A model generated the notes under the pieces. The model did no database searches. It saw nothing but the letters and a program-made list of their open reading frames with translations, and was not told where the DNA came from. The translations under genes and the position numbers were made by a program. 64,000 bases of DNA from Triatoma infestans (Eukaryota > Arthropoda > Insecta > Hemiptera > Reduviidae). The stretch's first letter is position 1. The number at the start of each line of letters is the position of its first letter. Below, piece after piece: positions 40,661-53,080 of this stretch. Where the stretch lies: NCBI GenBank assembly GCA_011037195.1, contig JAAEAF010006423.1, forward strand, positions 18,386 through 82,385, in the 5' to 3' direction.

Positions 40661-41714
40661 ATATCTCTTGAAGAATTCACTATAATATAATTGCTTGTAC
40701 TACTTCAACCCTTTGTTGAGAGGGAAGATTTTTTTTAATTATTTTTCTAAAAACTTTCATTTTTCCTAGATACTTTTTCATTAACATATAACATATTTTG
40801 GGCGCACTTTCGGGCAACTATTCCTTGGTTACCATGCTGTTGAAGAATTTGAGAAATTCAGGGAAGTTTGACATACTATAATGTAATTGTCACTACAATG
40901 TGTTAGTTAATCATCTTTAACATTTTTGTTTGCAAAAAGTAATATGGGTGACATCATGGCCTCTTAGCCATGAAGAGACATACTTCATATTTCATACACG
41001 TTGGAGAAACGCCTTCGAGAAACAGAAAACAGAACAAGAGCCAACCAAAATTAGCAAGCAATGACTCCAAAATAAGATTTGTAATTTTTATTTTATATAA
41101 TTTTAGTTTATTTGATTGTTTCTGTTTTAGAAATAACTTTGAAGATTTTTTTTTCTTTTATTGTAGCTGCTGAAGTTTCTGACATATAATGTCAGTGATT
41201 CCTGTTCAAGAATATTTGTACAATCTTAGCCATTTTTTTTCTTTGAGTTGAAATCTTGTTTTATATTTTTTTGTATAAAAAATTCCCTGATAATTAAATT
41301 TTTAAACTAAAAAATAAGTATCAGGAATACTTATGTTTCAAACAAGTGTTTAGTTATAAAAAAAATGTTTATGATTATCATTGGCTCTGTTGGACGGTAT
41401 GTATGTTCTCTCGTTAATAGTTTGATTCCTAAACAAAACAAAAAAATTCATATTAAAAATATATCACATTTTTGTTCATAGAAATAAAAAAAATTGTGAA
41501 ATAAATTTAATAATATTGATGGAAATTAACGAAAGATTGGAATTAGCGTCAGAAACAAAAGAATTATATAGAATTTAAAATCGAAAATAATGGTATCATG
41601 AACTAAAAATCTGACAGAATAAATTGGGAAAATCTCAGATTAAATTGGGCTATAAAATCCAAATAAATAATAGAAATTCTGGTACAGATTTTCTAGAACT
41701 ATGTTATGAAGAAA
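40661..41714 (+). other. AT-rich sequence without recognised features
   Basis: Several T-runs. No gene seen. Confidence 0.4.
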
Positions 41715-41955
41715 TACGGTGAGGATTGGTCAAAAAAAGAAACATTCAATTGTGCCAACGTTTCGACAGAGTTTTCTGTCTTTACCAAGGCTTTAATATA
41801 TAGAAAGTGGTGAAGATGTGAAGAAAGATACACATTCTAAAACATACACATTTGTTATATCAAAATCATCTAAGCCTTGATAAAGACAGGAAACTCTGTC
41901 GAAACGTTGGCATAATTGAATGTTTTTTTTTTTTTTTGACCGATCCTCATCAAAT
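41715..41955. mobile_element. Inverted pair of Penelope-type termini, fourth family
   Basis: 41720-41795 and 41869-41950 are inverted (AGGATTGGTC ... CAATTGTGCCAACGTTTCGACAGAG ... CTGTCTTTACCAAGGCT). The GACAG/CTGTC stem followed by GAAACGTT matches the hammerhead-like plan of the third family, but the core has decayed (CTTGATA and CTTGGTA). Confidence 0.5.
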
Positions 41956-43017
41956 TTCTTCATAATATAATTCATCAACGGTCAATAAATACTTTTATTT
42001 TATATTTCTGGAACCTGAGAAAAAATAAACTCAATATCTTCTCCTAGACAAGCTTTCTTTGTTTTGTGGACAGATCTGGAAATAATGTAAATAATATGTG
42101 TATTGGGGGTCGTATAAAATTTGTTCTGGTATGTGGGGATGTGAAAAATCGATTATGTTTTTTTAAGGAATCTTGATTGAAAAATTAATTTTACTTTTCA
42201 TCTAAAAATATTCCAAAAAAAAAAAAAATAAATAAATATAACATTATAAGAGGCTGTCTATGACAAACAATTTTAATTTTATATCGACAATGTAAGATTT
42301 TCTTGAATCTTTGGATGATTCATTAAGGATTTTTCAAAAAAAAAAACATCCAATATTAAAGAATTGTCAATCTATAATCAATATTTAATATTTTATAGTT
42401 TAATTTGCTTCAATTTTATTCACCCTAATTAAAAATTAAATTAATATATTTTTAATTTATGATCAGATTTTTATTATCTAAAGTTATTATGATACTTATT
42501 TGGTAGCTATTGTTTGAAAAATATAATTTGTGTAACAATTTTTATGCAACAGATAATTTAAAAATTCTATCTACATTGGAAAATATAGATACATAAAAAA
42601 TTATATTTTGTACAGAAATAAAAAATAAAAATCAAGGCGCTTTTATGTGAAAAAAAAAATAAATAAATAAATAAAAAAGGAAACGATAATAATTAAAAAA
42701 GAAAATAAATTAATGATGTTCAGAAAAGGAAATTTACGTGTGTTTTATTTTCTTTTCCTCATACAGATCTGAGAACAATAGTTTTCCGATCAAGAAGACT
42801 CATATAATTGTTATTTTGAATGATAAGTATAAAAATAGGAGTAGTTAATGCTCGTGTCTCGTGAAAATGAAGGTACAGAAATAAACTTAACTATATTTTT
42901 GATCCGAACTCAATGATATTGTCTGATGAAATTAATACTGCTTCGAGCAGTATTGGACATTTCTTTTTATTGTCTCTTACTCGATGTATTGACATCGAAT
43001 TGAATCTTTACTGGAAA
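41956..43017 (+). other. AT-rich sequence without recognised features
   Basis: A-rich tracts at 42215-42235 and 42650-42700. No credible frame. Confidence 0.4.
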
Positions 43018-43096
43018 TATAATGGATGTGTTAGATGGAGAGAATTTATGTCTGGTTGATGAAATAAGAAGACTGGATTAACACTGGTTAATTATG

Positions 43097-43135
<39 letters not shown>

Positions 43136-43382
43136 ACACAGTCTGCCTGGACTTTACAATAGAGAATGTTTAAGGTAGAGTGGTATGAAAATGACACGAA
43201 GTGACTGGCGAAATGATGAACTATATTGAACTGTCTAGAACTGTATTGAACTGTCCTCTTTCTGGACTGTCCGTCGCTCTATATATATATGTTTCTCCCA
43301 CTCCAGTCCGAGAGAGTGGTTGGGTTCGTTTCTCTTCTCTCTTTGGTTGTCTTCTCTCTCTCTCTCTTTGGTTGCTGTTACA
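43018..43382 (-). mobile_element. LTR element, family A, with 4-bp target duplication
   Basis: On the minus strand it starts TGTAACAGCAACC at 43382 and ends TCCATTATA at 43018. It carries the purine-rich head, a TATATATAT box near 43285 and the GTCCAGGCAGACTGTG block shared with 22165-22200. An (AAT)n expansion lies at 43098-43132. GAAA at 43014-43017 and 43383-43386 is a direct duplication. This copy lacks the palindromic tail of 22289-22410, so it defines the simple LTR. Confidence 0.7.
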
Positions 43383-43414
43383 GAAATACATGTTTTAAGA
43401 CCCTGTGAGTCAGA

Positions 43415-43600
43415 AAAATAATTTCTGGTAAGAAACACTCACACAACTTTCTCTTACAGCTGTTAATACAATTTTATGTATAAAATGACAAATTTTATTT
43501 AAACTTTAGTGGTGTGGTACCTACCTGCAGCTATGAAAGTGCTTACATTGAGAAGAACTCCTTAAAATCCATTTTTTTTGGAAAAATATATCATTTCTTT
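43415..43600 (+). repeat. R300 fragment, left end
   Basis: GGTAAGAAACACTCACACAACTTTCTCTTAC is followed by a shortened left block and then other sequence. Confidence 0.5.
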
Positions 43601-43850
43601 TTTCTCACCATCGACGACCTAGTATGCTATATGGTGGAGCCTAAAATTCCTTCTTTCCAAAAACTCCTATCACTCCAATCATCTTCAAGGAGCTCCCGTG
43701 CTGCCATTTTCCTTTTGTTGGCCCTTCCTCATTTCCTTCGTCCAATTGGTATGTATTCTAACAGTTTCCTCGGCCATCGTTCATTATGCATTCTATTTAC
43801 ATGACCGTACCAGAACCGTATCGTCTTGTTTCAATTGAAAACAACAGAAT
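43601..43850 (-). pseudogene. RTE-like LINE C-terminal fragment
   Basis: The minus strand, with frameshifts, reads a RFWYGHVNRMHNERWPRKL-like block, then a PIGRRK and an R/K-rich stretch followed by ARELLEDDWSDR. This corresponds to the WFGH...PPGRRRRGRP-type end of the LINEs at 7880 and 62016. The 96-codon plus frame is a shadow. Confidence 0.55.
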
Positions 43851-43989
43851 TTTTTTTTTCTGTACGTATGCGATCCCTTATTTGGACATTTGGAATTGGC
43901 TGCAAACGCGTAACACCGCATCTAAGCCGAAACTCCAAAACTCCATTTCTAAGGCTAAGAGCTTCCCAGACATTTTATAGATTTTTCTC

Positions 43990-44400
43990 AAATGTATGGG
44001 TGGTTCCCGGGGTAGGATAGTCCCATGGTTTTTTTTTTTCTGCTTGTCGTAAAAGGCGATTCCACTGTCCATGGTTGGAGGATTTTTCCCACCAATTCCT
44101 CTTTCCAATTTTCCTTTTCCCCTTAAGGGTGGACGGGGCTCTTAGCCGCAGTGAAGACATCCCGCCTAGGGGTAGGTACCCCGATGTTAAACCTCTGGTC
44201 CTCCTGGTTGGGGAATTTGGAGTTGGGCCAGCTCCCCATTTCTAGTAAAAAACTTCTAATTGCTTTGAAATCAAAAAGAAAAACACTGGACGGATTCAAA
44301 AGGGTGCGATTTAGGTTTGCGGAGAATGACTTCTTCATTTTGGTACGTGGAATGTTTAGAATTTTTTTCAAATAGAAGTAAGTAGGGTTTATCCCGTGCA
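43990..44400 (+). other. Possible LINE 5'-region fragment
   Basis: CTGCTTGTCGTAAAAGGCGA resembles a sequence common in 5' regions of arthropod LINEs, followed by GC-richer sequence to about 44230. The short frames on both strands show no motif. Weak assignment. Confidence 0.3.
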
Positions 44401-44574
44401 CTTAGCAATCCAGAAGAACTTAACAAAGAACATCATTTAAGGTTCTTATGAAAAAGTATTCTGAATAGCCGTCATTCCTGCTAACTAATTTTCTTCATAT
44501 TTTGTAATTTTAAAATTACTACCTCCCAGAACCCTTCCAAAAATTTCGCTTGAAAAATATTTCAAATAAATTAT

Positions 44575-46300
44575 TGGTAGCTAGCATATGTACTTTGAAA
44601 CACTCACACAAAATTCTTTTATTGCAGTTTTTTTTTTCAAGATTTAAGTGACAAATTTTCTTCAAACTAATGTTTGCTTAAGCAACAGGATTCAAGACTT
44701 AAGTCTCGAATCTTATATCAATGTGAGAATCTAAACTTAAACCATAAAATGGTATTTTTGAGAAACACAGATACTCACCTCCCCTAAAAACTTTTTTAAA
44801 TGAACTTTCTCGGAAAAAAGTTTAATGAAATCCGAAATTTTTTTCTTTTTTTTGTATGGATAAAATTGTAGAAAACTGAAATACACGTAACTTTGATAAA
44901 GACACCCTTCCGGTCGACTAAATCTCTTCAAAATCAGAATTTTGGCAACATGTCTAAGTTTAATTAATATTATTTGAAGCATAAAATTGTATAATAAACT
45001 AAAATGGCACTTTAGAGGAAAACATAACACCGCCCCTTCTACCAAAAAACAAAAGTTGTTGTTATTATAATTATTTTGTCTGTGGGGAGGGACCAAACCC
45101 TACGCTATCCAAAGCCCCACTGGGCCCATATAGCTACCCCAAGAAAAACTACAACAAACCGGGTCTAGAACAAATATTCAGACCTGGGTCTAATCCATCT
45201 AAGATTCACCGCAGTCCGAATAAATCGCACAGTAACCTTAACGGAAAATAGCCTAAGTCTTCCACAGATATCCTGTTCCGACCAAAGATCCTGAACCTGA
45301 TTTCCTCACAACACAAGCAATCAGCCATAAGATGGACGGGTGTTTCCTCCTCTGCCTCACAGACCCTAGAAAATGGATCCGGCATGAACCCCATTACGTA
45401 GAAATGTCTCCTTAAACCACAATGTCCAGTAAGGGATCCAACCAGATGCCTGAGAGAGCTCCGGGAAAGACACAGCAACGTACACACTAATAGGCCTGTC
45501 TAGGCCCCCGATAAGCATTTTGGACTGCCGACAACCAACTGAGCTCAACCATAAGGATGAATGCTGTTAAGCTGTCAATGACTGGAAGCTTGACAGACAT
45601 GTGCCAAAAGACACGTCAACAGCAGGCCCGGAACTAATGAAAGGGAGAGAGGCGCCTAATTTGGCAAACCTATCCACCTCTTCATTCCCATGTGACCTGG
45701 TATCCAGACTAGAAGCACATCCTTCAGAGAAGAAAGCTCTAACATCAACACCATTTTAACACCATTCTGGAAGTGAAGACACATGAACTCAGCGCCTTCA
45801 GCGCAGCTTGGCTGTCCGAGCAGATACAACACCTTTTAAGTTAGGGTTACGTACCACACATCCAAGATACAACAAAGAATAACATAATCTTCAGTCTGGA
45901 AGACTGTGGTCCATTCACCAAGAGATTTGAATGGATTTGAATGTCCATTCAATAAAAGTAGTTGCTCTTTGTATGGTATAGTCAGTTTATCATGGTTGAA
46001 GAAAATAGGGTCCGTTTTCGAGAAAATTGCAAAAATCTGAAAAATTCATTTAATGAAATCGCACTTCCGTTTAATAGATTTTGCCCGAAATCTACCGTGT
46101 CTAATGTGATGGTAGTATCTAAACAGAATGTTAATTTTGAACTTTTTTGCATTTTTTCGTATTTGAGCTATGTTGTTGCACACACACTCAAGGGAACTCA
46201 GTTCATCTCAAACCTTGTATTTCCGGTAAAAAACTCGATATCAAAGATTTGACAGGATTACAATAGTTCCTGTAACAGCAAGCAGTTAGACAAAGTAAAA
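44575..46300 (+). repeat. R300 element split by an I/LOA-like LINE end
   Basis: The left end TTTGAAACACTCACACAAAA is near 44595. Middle blocks (CACCCTTCCGGTCG, AATTAATATTATTTGAAGC, GGCACTTTAGAGG) run to 45050. After the LINE, AATAAAAGTAGTTGCTCTTTG resumes at 45950, then CGCACTTCCGTTTAATAG and a degraded right end near 46290. Confidence 0.6.
45055..45945 (-). pseudogene. I/LOA-like LINE, RNase H and 3' end
   Basis: The minus strand repeats the end of the large LINE at 33660-34540: RNase H remnants (LVWIPGHMG-like and ALLMCLHFQ region, broken), then LRHLVGSLTGHCGLRRHFYVMGFMPDPF, SRVCEAEEETPVHLMADCLCCEEIRFRIFGRNR and the GGGGCTTTGGATAGCG ending with an A/T-rich (AAT, AAC) tail near 45055. Several frameshifts and stops. 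Inserted into an R300 copy. Confidence 0.78.
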
Positions 46301-47282
46301 AATACGTAGTTTACCCATCCATCTCTGTATTTATGTTAAGGCTAATGAAAATATCCCAAGTTTGAAGACGCAATGAGGATTTTATTATATTTATCAATTT
46401 TATAATTGTATTAACTGCAGTTAGAAGAAAGTTGTGTGAATATTTCGCACCAGATTTTAAAACAATAATAATAATAATCTGATATATTTTGGCTAGATTA
46501 GCTTAACTGTACCGTTTATTATATATTTTTTAAACACACTACCTCAATTCTGCCAAATTTTTATAGTTTCTATATGATTTTTGATATAAATAGATCTTTA
46601 ATTGAATAAATATTTATTTAAAAGTTAAAATAAATATAACTGGCCACTAAAAGTAATAATTTTGAAAAATCATCGAGAGCTCAAAATTAAATTATATTTG
46701 CAAATAAGTTTTTTTTTATTTTTCGGTTAATTAATGCAATACAAATAAAGAAAGGATAAATATTTAACTAAAAAAAAAAAATGAAATAAGAGATAATTAA
46801 ATAATAATAAATGAAGACCCCCCAGTAGAAGTGATTGATTTTAAAACATTATATAAATCGAAAAGAGAAGGTATGTGGTGGTGGCGGTGGTGGGGGGGAT
46901 ACACGAATGTCTACGGGATTGGGGAATAAATTTCTGCTTTGCAGTTGACCGGTTGTCACATTGCTTTGGATATATACGTTTGCTGAAACCAAATTGAAAC
47001 GTTCAACTCCATCTGCGTCACAACCAGACTTGCTACTATTAATCTACCTGTGTGTTTAATTATTCCATCAATAGGGGAGGAGCTCACTCGATATTTACTT
47101 CCTATATGACCCAACATACAGTTTTTTTCTTCCATATTTTTTTTTTTTTTTTATTAATTTTTCATTTTTCATCTACTATTTAGACCACTTTAATAAATCA
47201 AACCAAACTTACATTTCCTGTCAATACTATATTTCATCTGAACTCTGATATTGTCAGATGAATGCTTCGAACAGTATTGACG
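46301..47282 (+). other. AT-rich sequence with small R300 end fragment
   Basis: A minus-strand R300 end (GAAGAAAGTTGTGTGAATATTTCGCACCAGAT) lies at 46424-46456. A G-rich GGTGGTGGCGGTGGTGGGGG tract is at 46876-46898. Otherwise unassigned. Confidence 0.4.
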
Positions 47283-47814
47283 ACATTTTTTACTTTCTCT
47301 TATTCCTAGTAAGAAAAAATACATATTGCGATTGTGCCAGATTTTCGAAATTGTCTTTACACCGGAAATGCATGTTATGGGGACCTGAATACAAAAAAAA
47401 AAAAAAGAAGGTTTTTAGCGAATGGTCTGTATGTGTGTGTGTATATATATGAACAGAATATCTCAAAATCAAAAAGTCGCAGAAAGCACAAACTTGGTAT
47501 TCCGTTTAGTTACTATCACCGCAATAGATACGAAGATTTCCGGCAAAATATATCAACCGGAAGTACGACTATAATGATTTTTTTTTTTTTTATCAGTTTT
47601 TCGTGATTTTCTCGAAAATGGCTCCAATGATTCTCTTCATACTTCGCATACTATCTACACACGTAGAAATACCTATCACTTTTCTTTGAAATATTTTCCC
47701 AAGTCAAATTGATTTTTTGGGAGTTGTGGGGGGAAAAATAGCGTTATGCTTTCCATTAGAGTACCACTTCAGTTTAATAGAGTATACGGTTTTACCATCT
47801 AGTAATATTAATAC

Positions 47815-48961
47815 TGTAAAGGGATCCTAAGTAGTGAGTGAGATTCTCAATTTTGTCTCTTTCTCTCTCTGTTTTGGATCCCTTTACATCCCAAAGCAGA
47901 GAGAGAAAGAAAGAAAGAAAGATAAATTTATTATGCTCTGGGACTTATGTCCCTTAAGAGCAACAAATAAAATTTACAATGTTAAAAAATATTTTCTCTG
48001 ATATGAAAGATTAAACTGAAATAAAATCTTAATAACTATTTACATCCATAATTTTGTATAAAATATGTACATATATAAAAATTACTAATAATAATAAATT
48101 AATAAAACAATAATAATAATAATAATAATAGCAATAATAATTATTAATATAATAATATAAAACAAACAAAAAAAGAAAAATAACTTCTATATACAAAGTT
48201 AAACTGTACAAATTTGTACAGTTCAAACAAATGATTGTAATAGAAAAACTTAAAACTAGGCAGTGATTTCTTGTTGATCAAGTCAGTTGGTAAATCTTTC
48301 CAAAGTCTACTGGCAGCAACAGTAAAAGAGTTTTGATACGTTACAGCCCTATGTGGTTGTATGTCTGGAATCGACAGTCCTTGTGGTTCTTAAGTCTAGT
48401 GCAGCTTTTTTGTGTAAACATGCCATATAAGTATTTTGGAGTCTGTGTCCTAAACAATTAGTATATGAAATTACCCATAAAGTATTTTCTACGGTAGTAC
48501 AACAGTAAGCCAGTTTAAAGTAAAGTAATGTGGTGTAATATGTTCGCCTTTCCTAATATTTAATATAAAACGGATACAAGAGTTAAAGTGATCTCTGGAG
48601 TTTGGTGTTAAGTTCCGAGGTAAGATCAGCATATACCAGGCAACAGTAATCAAAATGAGGAAATATGAGAGTACTAACTAGCTGTTTACGGAGAGGTATA
48701 AGCAACATATTTTTATGGAGTTTTAGCTTATTAGAGAGAGAGTTATATCTTATTTAGAGAGAGAGAGAGAGAAAATCGAGAATTTCAATCGCTGCTTAGG
48801 CCATACTAGAGTGGGAAACCCTGTATATATAAAGCTGCGGTAGCTTTACAAGGAATAGTTTTTAGAACAGTTTATTCAGCAGTTACAACGCGTCAACAAC
48901 CAACTACTACCTTTCTCTTTACTCAGTCTAAATTTCTCTCTCTGCTTTGGATCCCTTTACA
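47815..48961. mobile_element. Family B LTR-like element with 5-bp target duplication and nested LINE
   Basis: Starts TGTAAAGGGATCC and ends GGATCCCTTTACA, exact inverses, with AATAC duplicated at 47810-47814 and 48962-48966. A short inverted head (47815-47887) precedes the purine-rich tract; the TATATATAAAG box is near 48825. A LINE end (about 47905-48740) is inserted in the purine-rich part. Confidence 0.65.
47905..48740 (-). pseudogene. CR1/L2-like LINE 3' end
   Basis: The minus strand reads, with stops and shifts, a HITPHYFKLAYCCTTVENTLW-type thumb region, FRTQTPKYLYG, then VTYQNSFTVAASRLWKDLPTDLINKKSLPSFKFF, a block at the end of many CR1/L2/Rex-like RTs, followed by a 3' UTR and a TTTC/GAAA microsatellite tail at 47905-47922. 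Truncated at 5'. The clade is approximate. Confidence 0.6.
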
Positions 48962-49480
48962 AATACACATTAGAAGCATTCTATAGAATTGCAAATTTGA
49001 AGAAAATTGGTTGGACAAGAAGTGCAATTTTACAGAATAGGTTTTAGAGTTTTTTGGGAATTTTCTCGTAAACAGGATTCAACGATTTTCTTTAAACTTG
49101 GAGTGCATGCTGCATAGCGATAGAAACGTATCACTTTTATTTGAAACATTTTACTGAAAAAAGTTGATTTTAGTATTGGAGGTTTGTCAGTAAGTACAAA
49201 AATTAAATATTCATAAGCTTTCCTAATTTTGACATAGAGCGCTCCTCCACAAAAGGCCGCTGAGGTATTCTACTTAAAAACCCTACAATGTCAATTCTGC
49301 TGTCAGCTTGGACAGGCAGATATTACCTCTATATTACAGTTACCTCTATATTTTTGTGCTGTAACAAAGGAGTAAATTTTGAAGAAAGAAAATTAGACTA
49401 TTTATACATATAGATATAATTGCATTAAACAGCAATTAGACAAAGTCGTGAAGTGTTCCATACCAGATATTTTAACTAAA

Positions 49481-50090
49481 AACTTATAATTTTTTGGTTT
49501 AACACCATCAAAAATACTAAAGAACTGAACTCTCCATTTCTTATAGCATAATAGATCGTTTATTAATTTCTAAATATCATCCGATACAATATTCTGATCA
49601 ATTTTAATCTATATTTATAACTCAGTGCTAAAATATTTACCATAGGCTTCATTTTTATAATAATTAAAATAAATGTTACTTATTGTAGTAATTGTTTCTA
49701 AATCAATAGAAAAGGTGGTATAGATTTGACACAGTGCCCTTTATCCAATGCATTATGGATCCGCTAGTTACATTGAAGGTTAGTATGTTTGGAGGTCCAG
49801 AATAACCAAGTCTAACCTCTCACACTTCTCACATTGAATAAGTTTTTTTTTTTTTTTTATATAATTTAGCTTTAAAAAAATGCACTTATACTTGTTTGTT
49901 CGTTCGTTCATTTCAAATGTAAGTCGTTCGCTGTTTTTAACCTTCTAGCAAAAAAAGGTAAAGCGAAAGAAATAAGGCAAGCCTTTGTAAATCTTAAAAA
50001 GCTCACTTTACCCTAAGGAGAAAGGCCTTAAAAAAATTAGTGGCGTTGTTTTTTTCAGTAATCTGCCGGTTTTTCGATGGCCAGAAAACA
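49481..50090 (+). other. Unassigned sequence
   Basis: AT-rich with poly(T) at 49840-49858. No gene recognised. Confidence 0.35.
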
Positions 50091-50300
50091 GAATAAATTG
50101 TGTGGAAACATGGAGTTCTCAGATTTGAATCCAGCACTCCTACCTTTAGGTTTTCTCTTCCTGGGAGTGTAGGAGTGACGGGCAATGTTGTCTTTAGCTA
50201 ATGATCACTATACTGAGGCCGGCAAGTGCAGTGAGAAGGCTCTAGGTAAGGGCACAATAGATCTTTCAAGTCACAGTGCACTATACCTTAAAAGAATCTG
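50091..50300 (+). mobile_element. tRNA-derived SINE, degraded copy
   Basis: A B-box-like CAGATTTGAATCCAGCACT (about 50114-50132), then TAGGAGTGACGGGCAATG, TTGTCTTTAGCTAATG, GAGGCCGGCAAGTGCAGTGAG, AAGGCTCTAGG and AGATCTTTCAAGTCACAGTG match the SINE at 24985-25210 in order. The minus frame at 50003 is a shadow. Confidence 0.55.
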
Positions 50301-50859
50301 GAAAAAAGCCCCATGCTCTGCTATTTGGTCGGCATGAAAAAAAAAAAGTGGTTCATGTTTCTCCTACCCTAACAGCGGTCATTAACAAGAAATATGTTTC
50401 TTTCTAAAGGTCCAGATTTCTACATCAAATAAATCTTTCCTAAAGGCAGTTACATTTTGACCTGGAAAGTTACCCGGCTCGTTAATTCCTGTTTCAAAAT
50501 TCTATGTGTTATTTTTATTCCAAATTTTAATAGAAGTCTCTTTAATGCTAAAGATGAAACTGAAATTGCCATTCTCTTTATATCCCTTCCCTTGGTAATT
50601 GTACAAGTTCCAGAATCGAAACTAGTATTAGATTAGCCCTATATTGATTCACGTAAGCATTCACTAGATTAGTCGAGAATCGATCAGCTTTCCAGAACTT
50701 TTTTGTGTATTGGAGGAGTTTTTAGAATTCATTAAACACTTTCTCAAGATTCGAACCATTCGCCATAGCATCTACACCTATCGGCGATATTCCTTTTTAG
50801 GATCAAGTCTGTACTGTGGGTTAATAACTTTCGTACAAGAAATCAACTTAAAAAGAAAA
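50301..50859 (+). other. Unassigned sequence
   Basis: No coding frame or repeat recognised. Confidence 0.3.
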
Positions 50860-53078
50860 AAAATCTGATGTGAAACACTCACATGACACCCTCTCATACT
50901 GCAGATAACACAAGTAGAAAATTGACTACTTTTAAAAATATAGAGATAGTTGATATACATATTGGAGAGCACATAATAGGTTTACGTCAAGTGCTTAGAT
51001 TGCAATCCAGAAGAAAGTACCAATAATGACCAAACTAAATAACATTGGAATATTATTTTAAAGATTCTTTGAACAAACCTAAAGTAATTTTTTCCAATAA
51101 TTGGTTTAAATAAAAGTAATACGTTAATATAAATAAGTTTATAATTGGTTTAAATAAAAGTAATACGTTTATACCGGTCAGACAGCATCCTGAGTTCAAA
51201 AAAAAGAGTTTCTTCAAATTTGGAATTCTAGCATTTATTCTATTATATGGGTGGTAGAATCATAGTCTGTACTAAGTGGTACATTAGAGGGAAGCTTAAC
51301 GTTTCTGTTAGCCTAGTTCCTTACAGAAATCAATTTTATTGGAAAAATTATTCAAATTTATGTTTGTCGATATAAGAAGCTTTCAAAAAACATCATTGGC
51401 ACACTGTTTTTGAGTAAATTTGTGACAGACTAGATGAAGAGATGCCAGGTCGAGGTCTGAATATGACGGAGATTAGCAGTACAGAGGTACATGAAAAGAA
51501 GCGCTTGATTTGAACGGTAACCTTTGCAGCTAGGGAAAAACCGGACAGAAATAAAAAAAAGAGAAAAATTCACACATCCAATTAATAGATTGATTATTGA
51601 TTTTTCCAAGGCCTTCGACTTGGTCGATTATAACTTATTGTTTTTGAAACTTGAAGCAGACGAGATTACAGATGCATTGCTACTCTGGTTTCATAGCTTT
51701 TGTAAACAATCGCCAACAAAGGGTCAAAGTTAAATCTGTCTGTTCTTCTAAATTTAATATCTCTTCAGGGGGTACCATAAGGCTCACACCTTGGTCCTTT
51801 TTTATTTCTTCTGTATTTCAATGATTTATCCTATTCTCTCCAATCAGTTCGGTTTTACATGTTTGCAGATGACGTAAAACTATTTCTTTCAGTACTTAAT
51901 ACTGATGATTGTATCACCCTATACAACTCTCTTATCACCACCCTTCATGATTGGTGAAGGGCAAAATAATATGGTATTAAACTTAAATAAATGCTCTATT
52001 ATTACTTATTTTTGGAAAATCAATAACATACTCTTCGATTGCAACATTAATTAATAATTCTCTGTTAGCAAGATTATCGGCTACTAAAGATCTAGGAGTA
52101 TGGCTGCATGATAATAAGTTGACATTCAATCTTCACATAGATACCATTTGCAAACGAGCCTCCAATAATATAATCTTCTCGCAATTTCACTAGTGTGGCT
52201 CCAATAATATATCTTTATTGTTTTATTGTTCGTGCTGTACTTGAATTTGTTAGTTGTATTTCGTTCCCATATACAATTACTAATATTAGTATGATTGAGA
52301 AAATATAAACAAAATTCTTAAAACTAGTTCATTTCCGTTGTCGATATCCTAAAAAACAAAATTCTGTAAATCTGGCTTTACTAGGCGAAAGAAGAAATAC
52401 TGCAATTTTTTTCTTTTTCTGCGTGGTGTCCTCAATAATAATGTAGATTCTTCAGAACTATTATTCTTTTTCCATTTCAATGACCCATATCCGTTTCGAC
52501 TCGTAACAATCGTTTATTTTATCAACACTTTTCTCGCTCTAACTACATCTTTCACTCACCAGTCAATACGATGATGTACCTACCAAACTGTCTTTCTGAG
52601 AATGTTGACCTAAACAATATAACAAAAACTAATTTAAAGAAAATTCTAAGTTCGCTAGAGATTAAGTACCATAATATTAAATAAAATCTACACGCGACTA
52701 ATTTTCACATAATATAAACGGATTTATTGTATGCTTTATATTTTATGATTTATATTTATGTTATTTTATATATTAGCATAAGATTTTCTGAAATTTATGT
52801 TGTTATTATTATTTCACCTTTTTAGTTCTGATTAGAAACTGTTTTTTGTTTTTTTTTTTGTATTATTTCAAGCAAATGCAATTGATTGTTTTGCGTATTT
52901 TATTATTATGTAAAATGGGCATTGCCCGTAATAAATAAATAAATAGATTTTGACCTAAGCGGAAATCAATTTGTGATTCCTGAGACTTTTTGTTTTTCTG
53001 AGATTTTTATTCACATCATACACACTTACATACATACAGACCATTCGCGGGGACATATAATTTTTTGGGTGAAACATG
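50860..53078 (+). repeat. R300 element split by a LINE and abutted by a mariner
   Basis: The left end CTGATGTGAAACACTCACATGA starts near 50866. Blocks continue to about 51420 (AAATTTGGAATTCTAGCATTT, GTGGTACATTAGAGGGAAGC). They resume after the LINE at 52948 (GATTTTGACCTAAGCGG, AC-rich ACACACTTACATACATACAG, CATTCGCGGGGACATATAA). The mariner at 53081 interrupts the right end. Confidence 0.6.
51421..52947 (+). pseudogene. CR1/jockey-like LINE, RT domain to 3' end
   Basis: The frame at 51524-51733 has LIIDFSKAFDLVDYNLLFLKL; shifted frames then give FNISSGGTIR (from a GVPQGS motif), LGPFLFLLYFNDLS, RFYMFADDVKLFLS (catalytic pair about 51863-51868), a NLNKC region and LSATKDLGVWLHDNKLTFNLH. The C-terminal part (FLRGVLNN) and a 3' UTR end in GGGCATTGCCCGTAATAAATAAATAAAT, an AATA-type tail. 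Many frameshifts. No endonuclease present. Confidence 0.75.
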
Positions 53079-53080
53079 TA

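Larger units (their letters stand above)
47283..49480 (-). repeat. R300 element split by a family B LTR-like insertion
   Basis: On the plus strand: ACTTTCTCTTATTCC at 47291, GACCTGAATAC, AACCGGAAGTACG (about 47557), CTCGAAAATGGCTCCAATGATT, then the insertion from 47815. It resumes at 48967 (GAAGAAAATTGG, GAAGTGCAATTTTAC, TTTTATTTGAAACATTTTACT) and ends in GTTCCATACCAGATATTTT at about 49455-49475. Confidence 0.65.

Noticed and set aside
41869..41925. An active hammerhead in the fourth terminus family
   Set aside because: Stem II and GAAA are kept, but the core reads CTTGATA rather than CTGANGA, so it was listed only as a decayed terminus.
46876..46898. A G-quadruplex regulatory element in the GGTGGTGGCGGTGG tract
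   Set aside because: Too few runs of three or more G in the right spacing, and no gene nearby.
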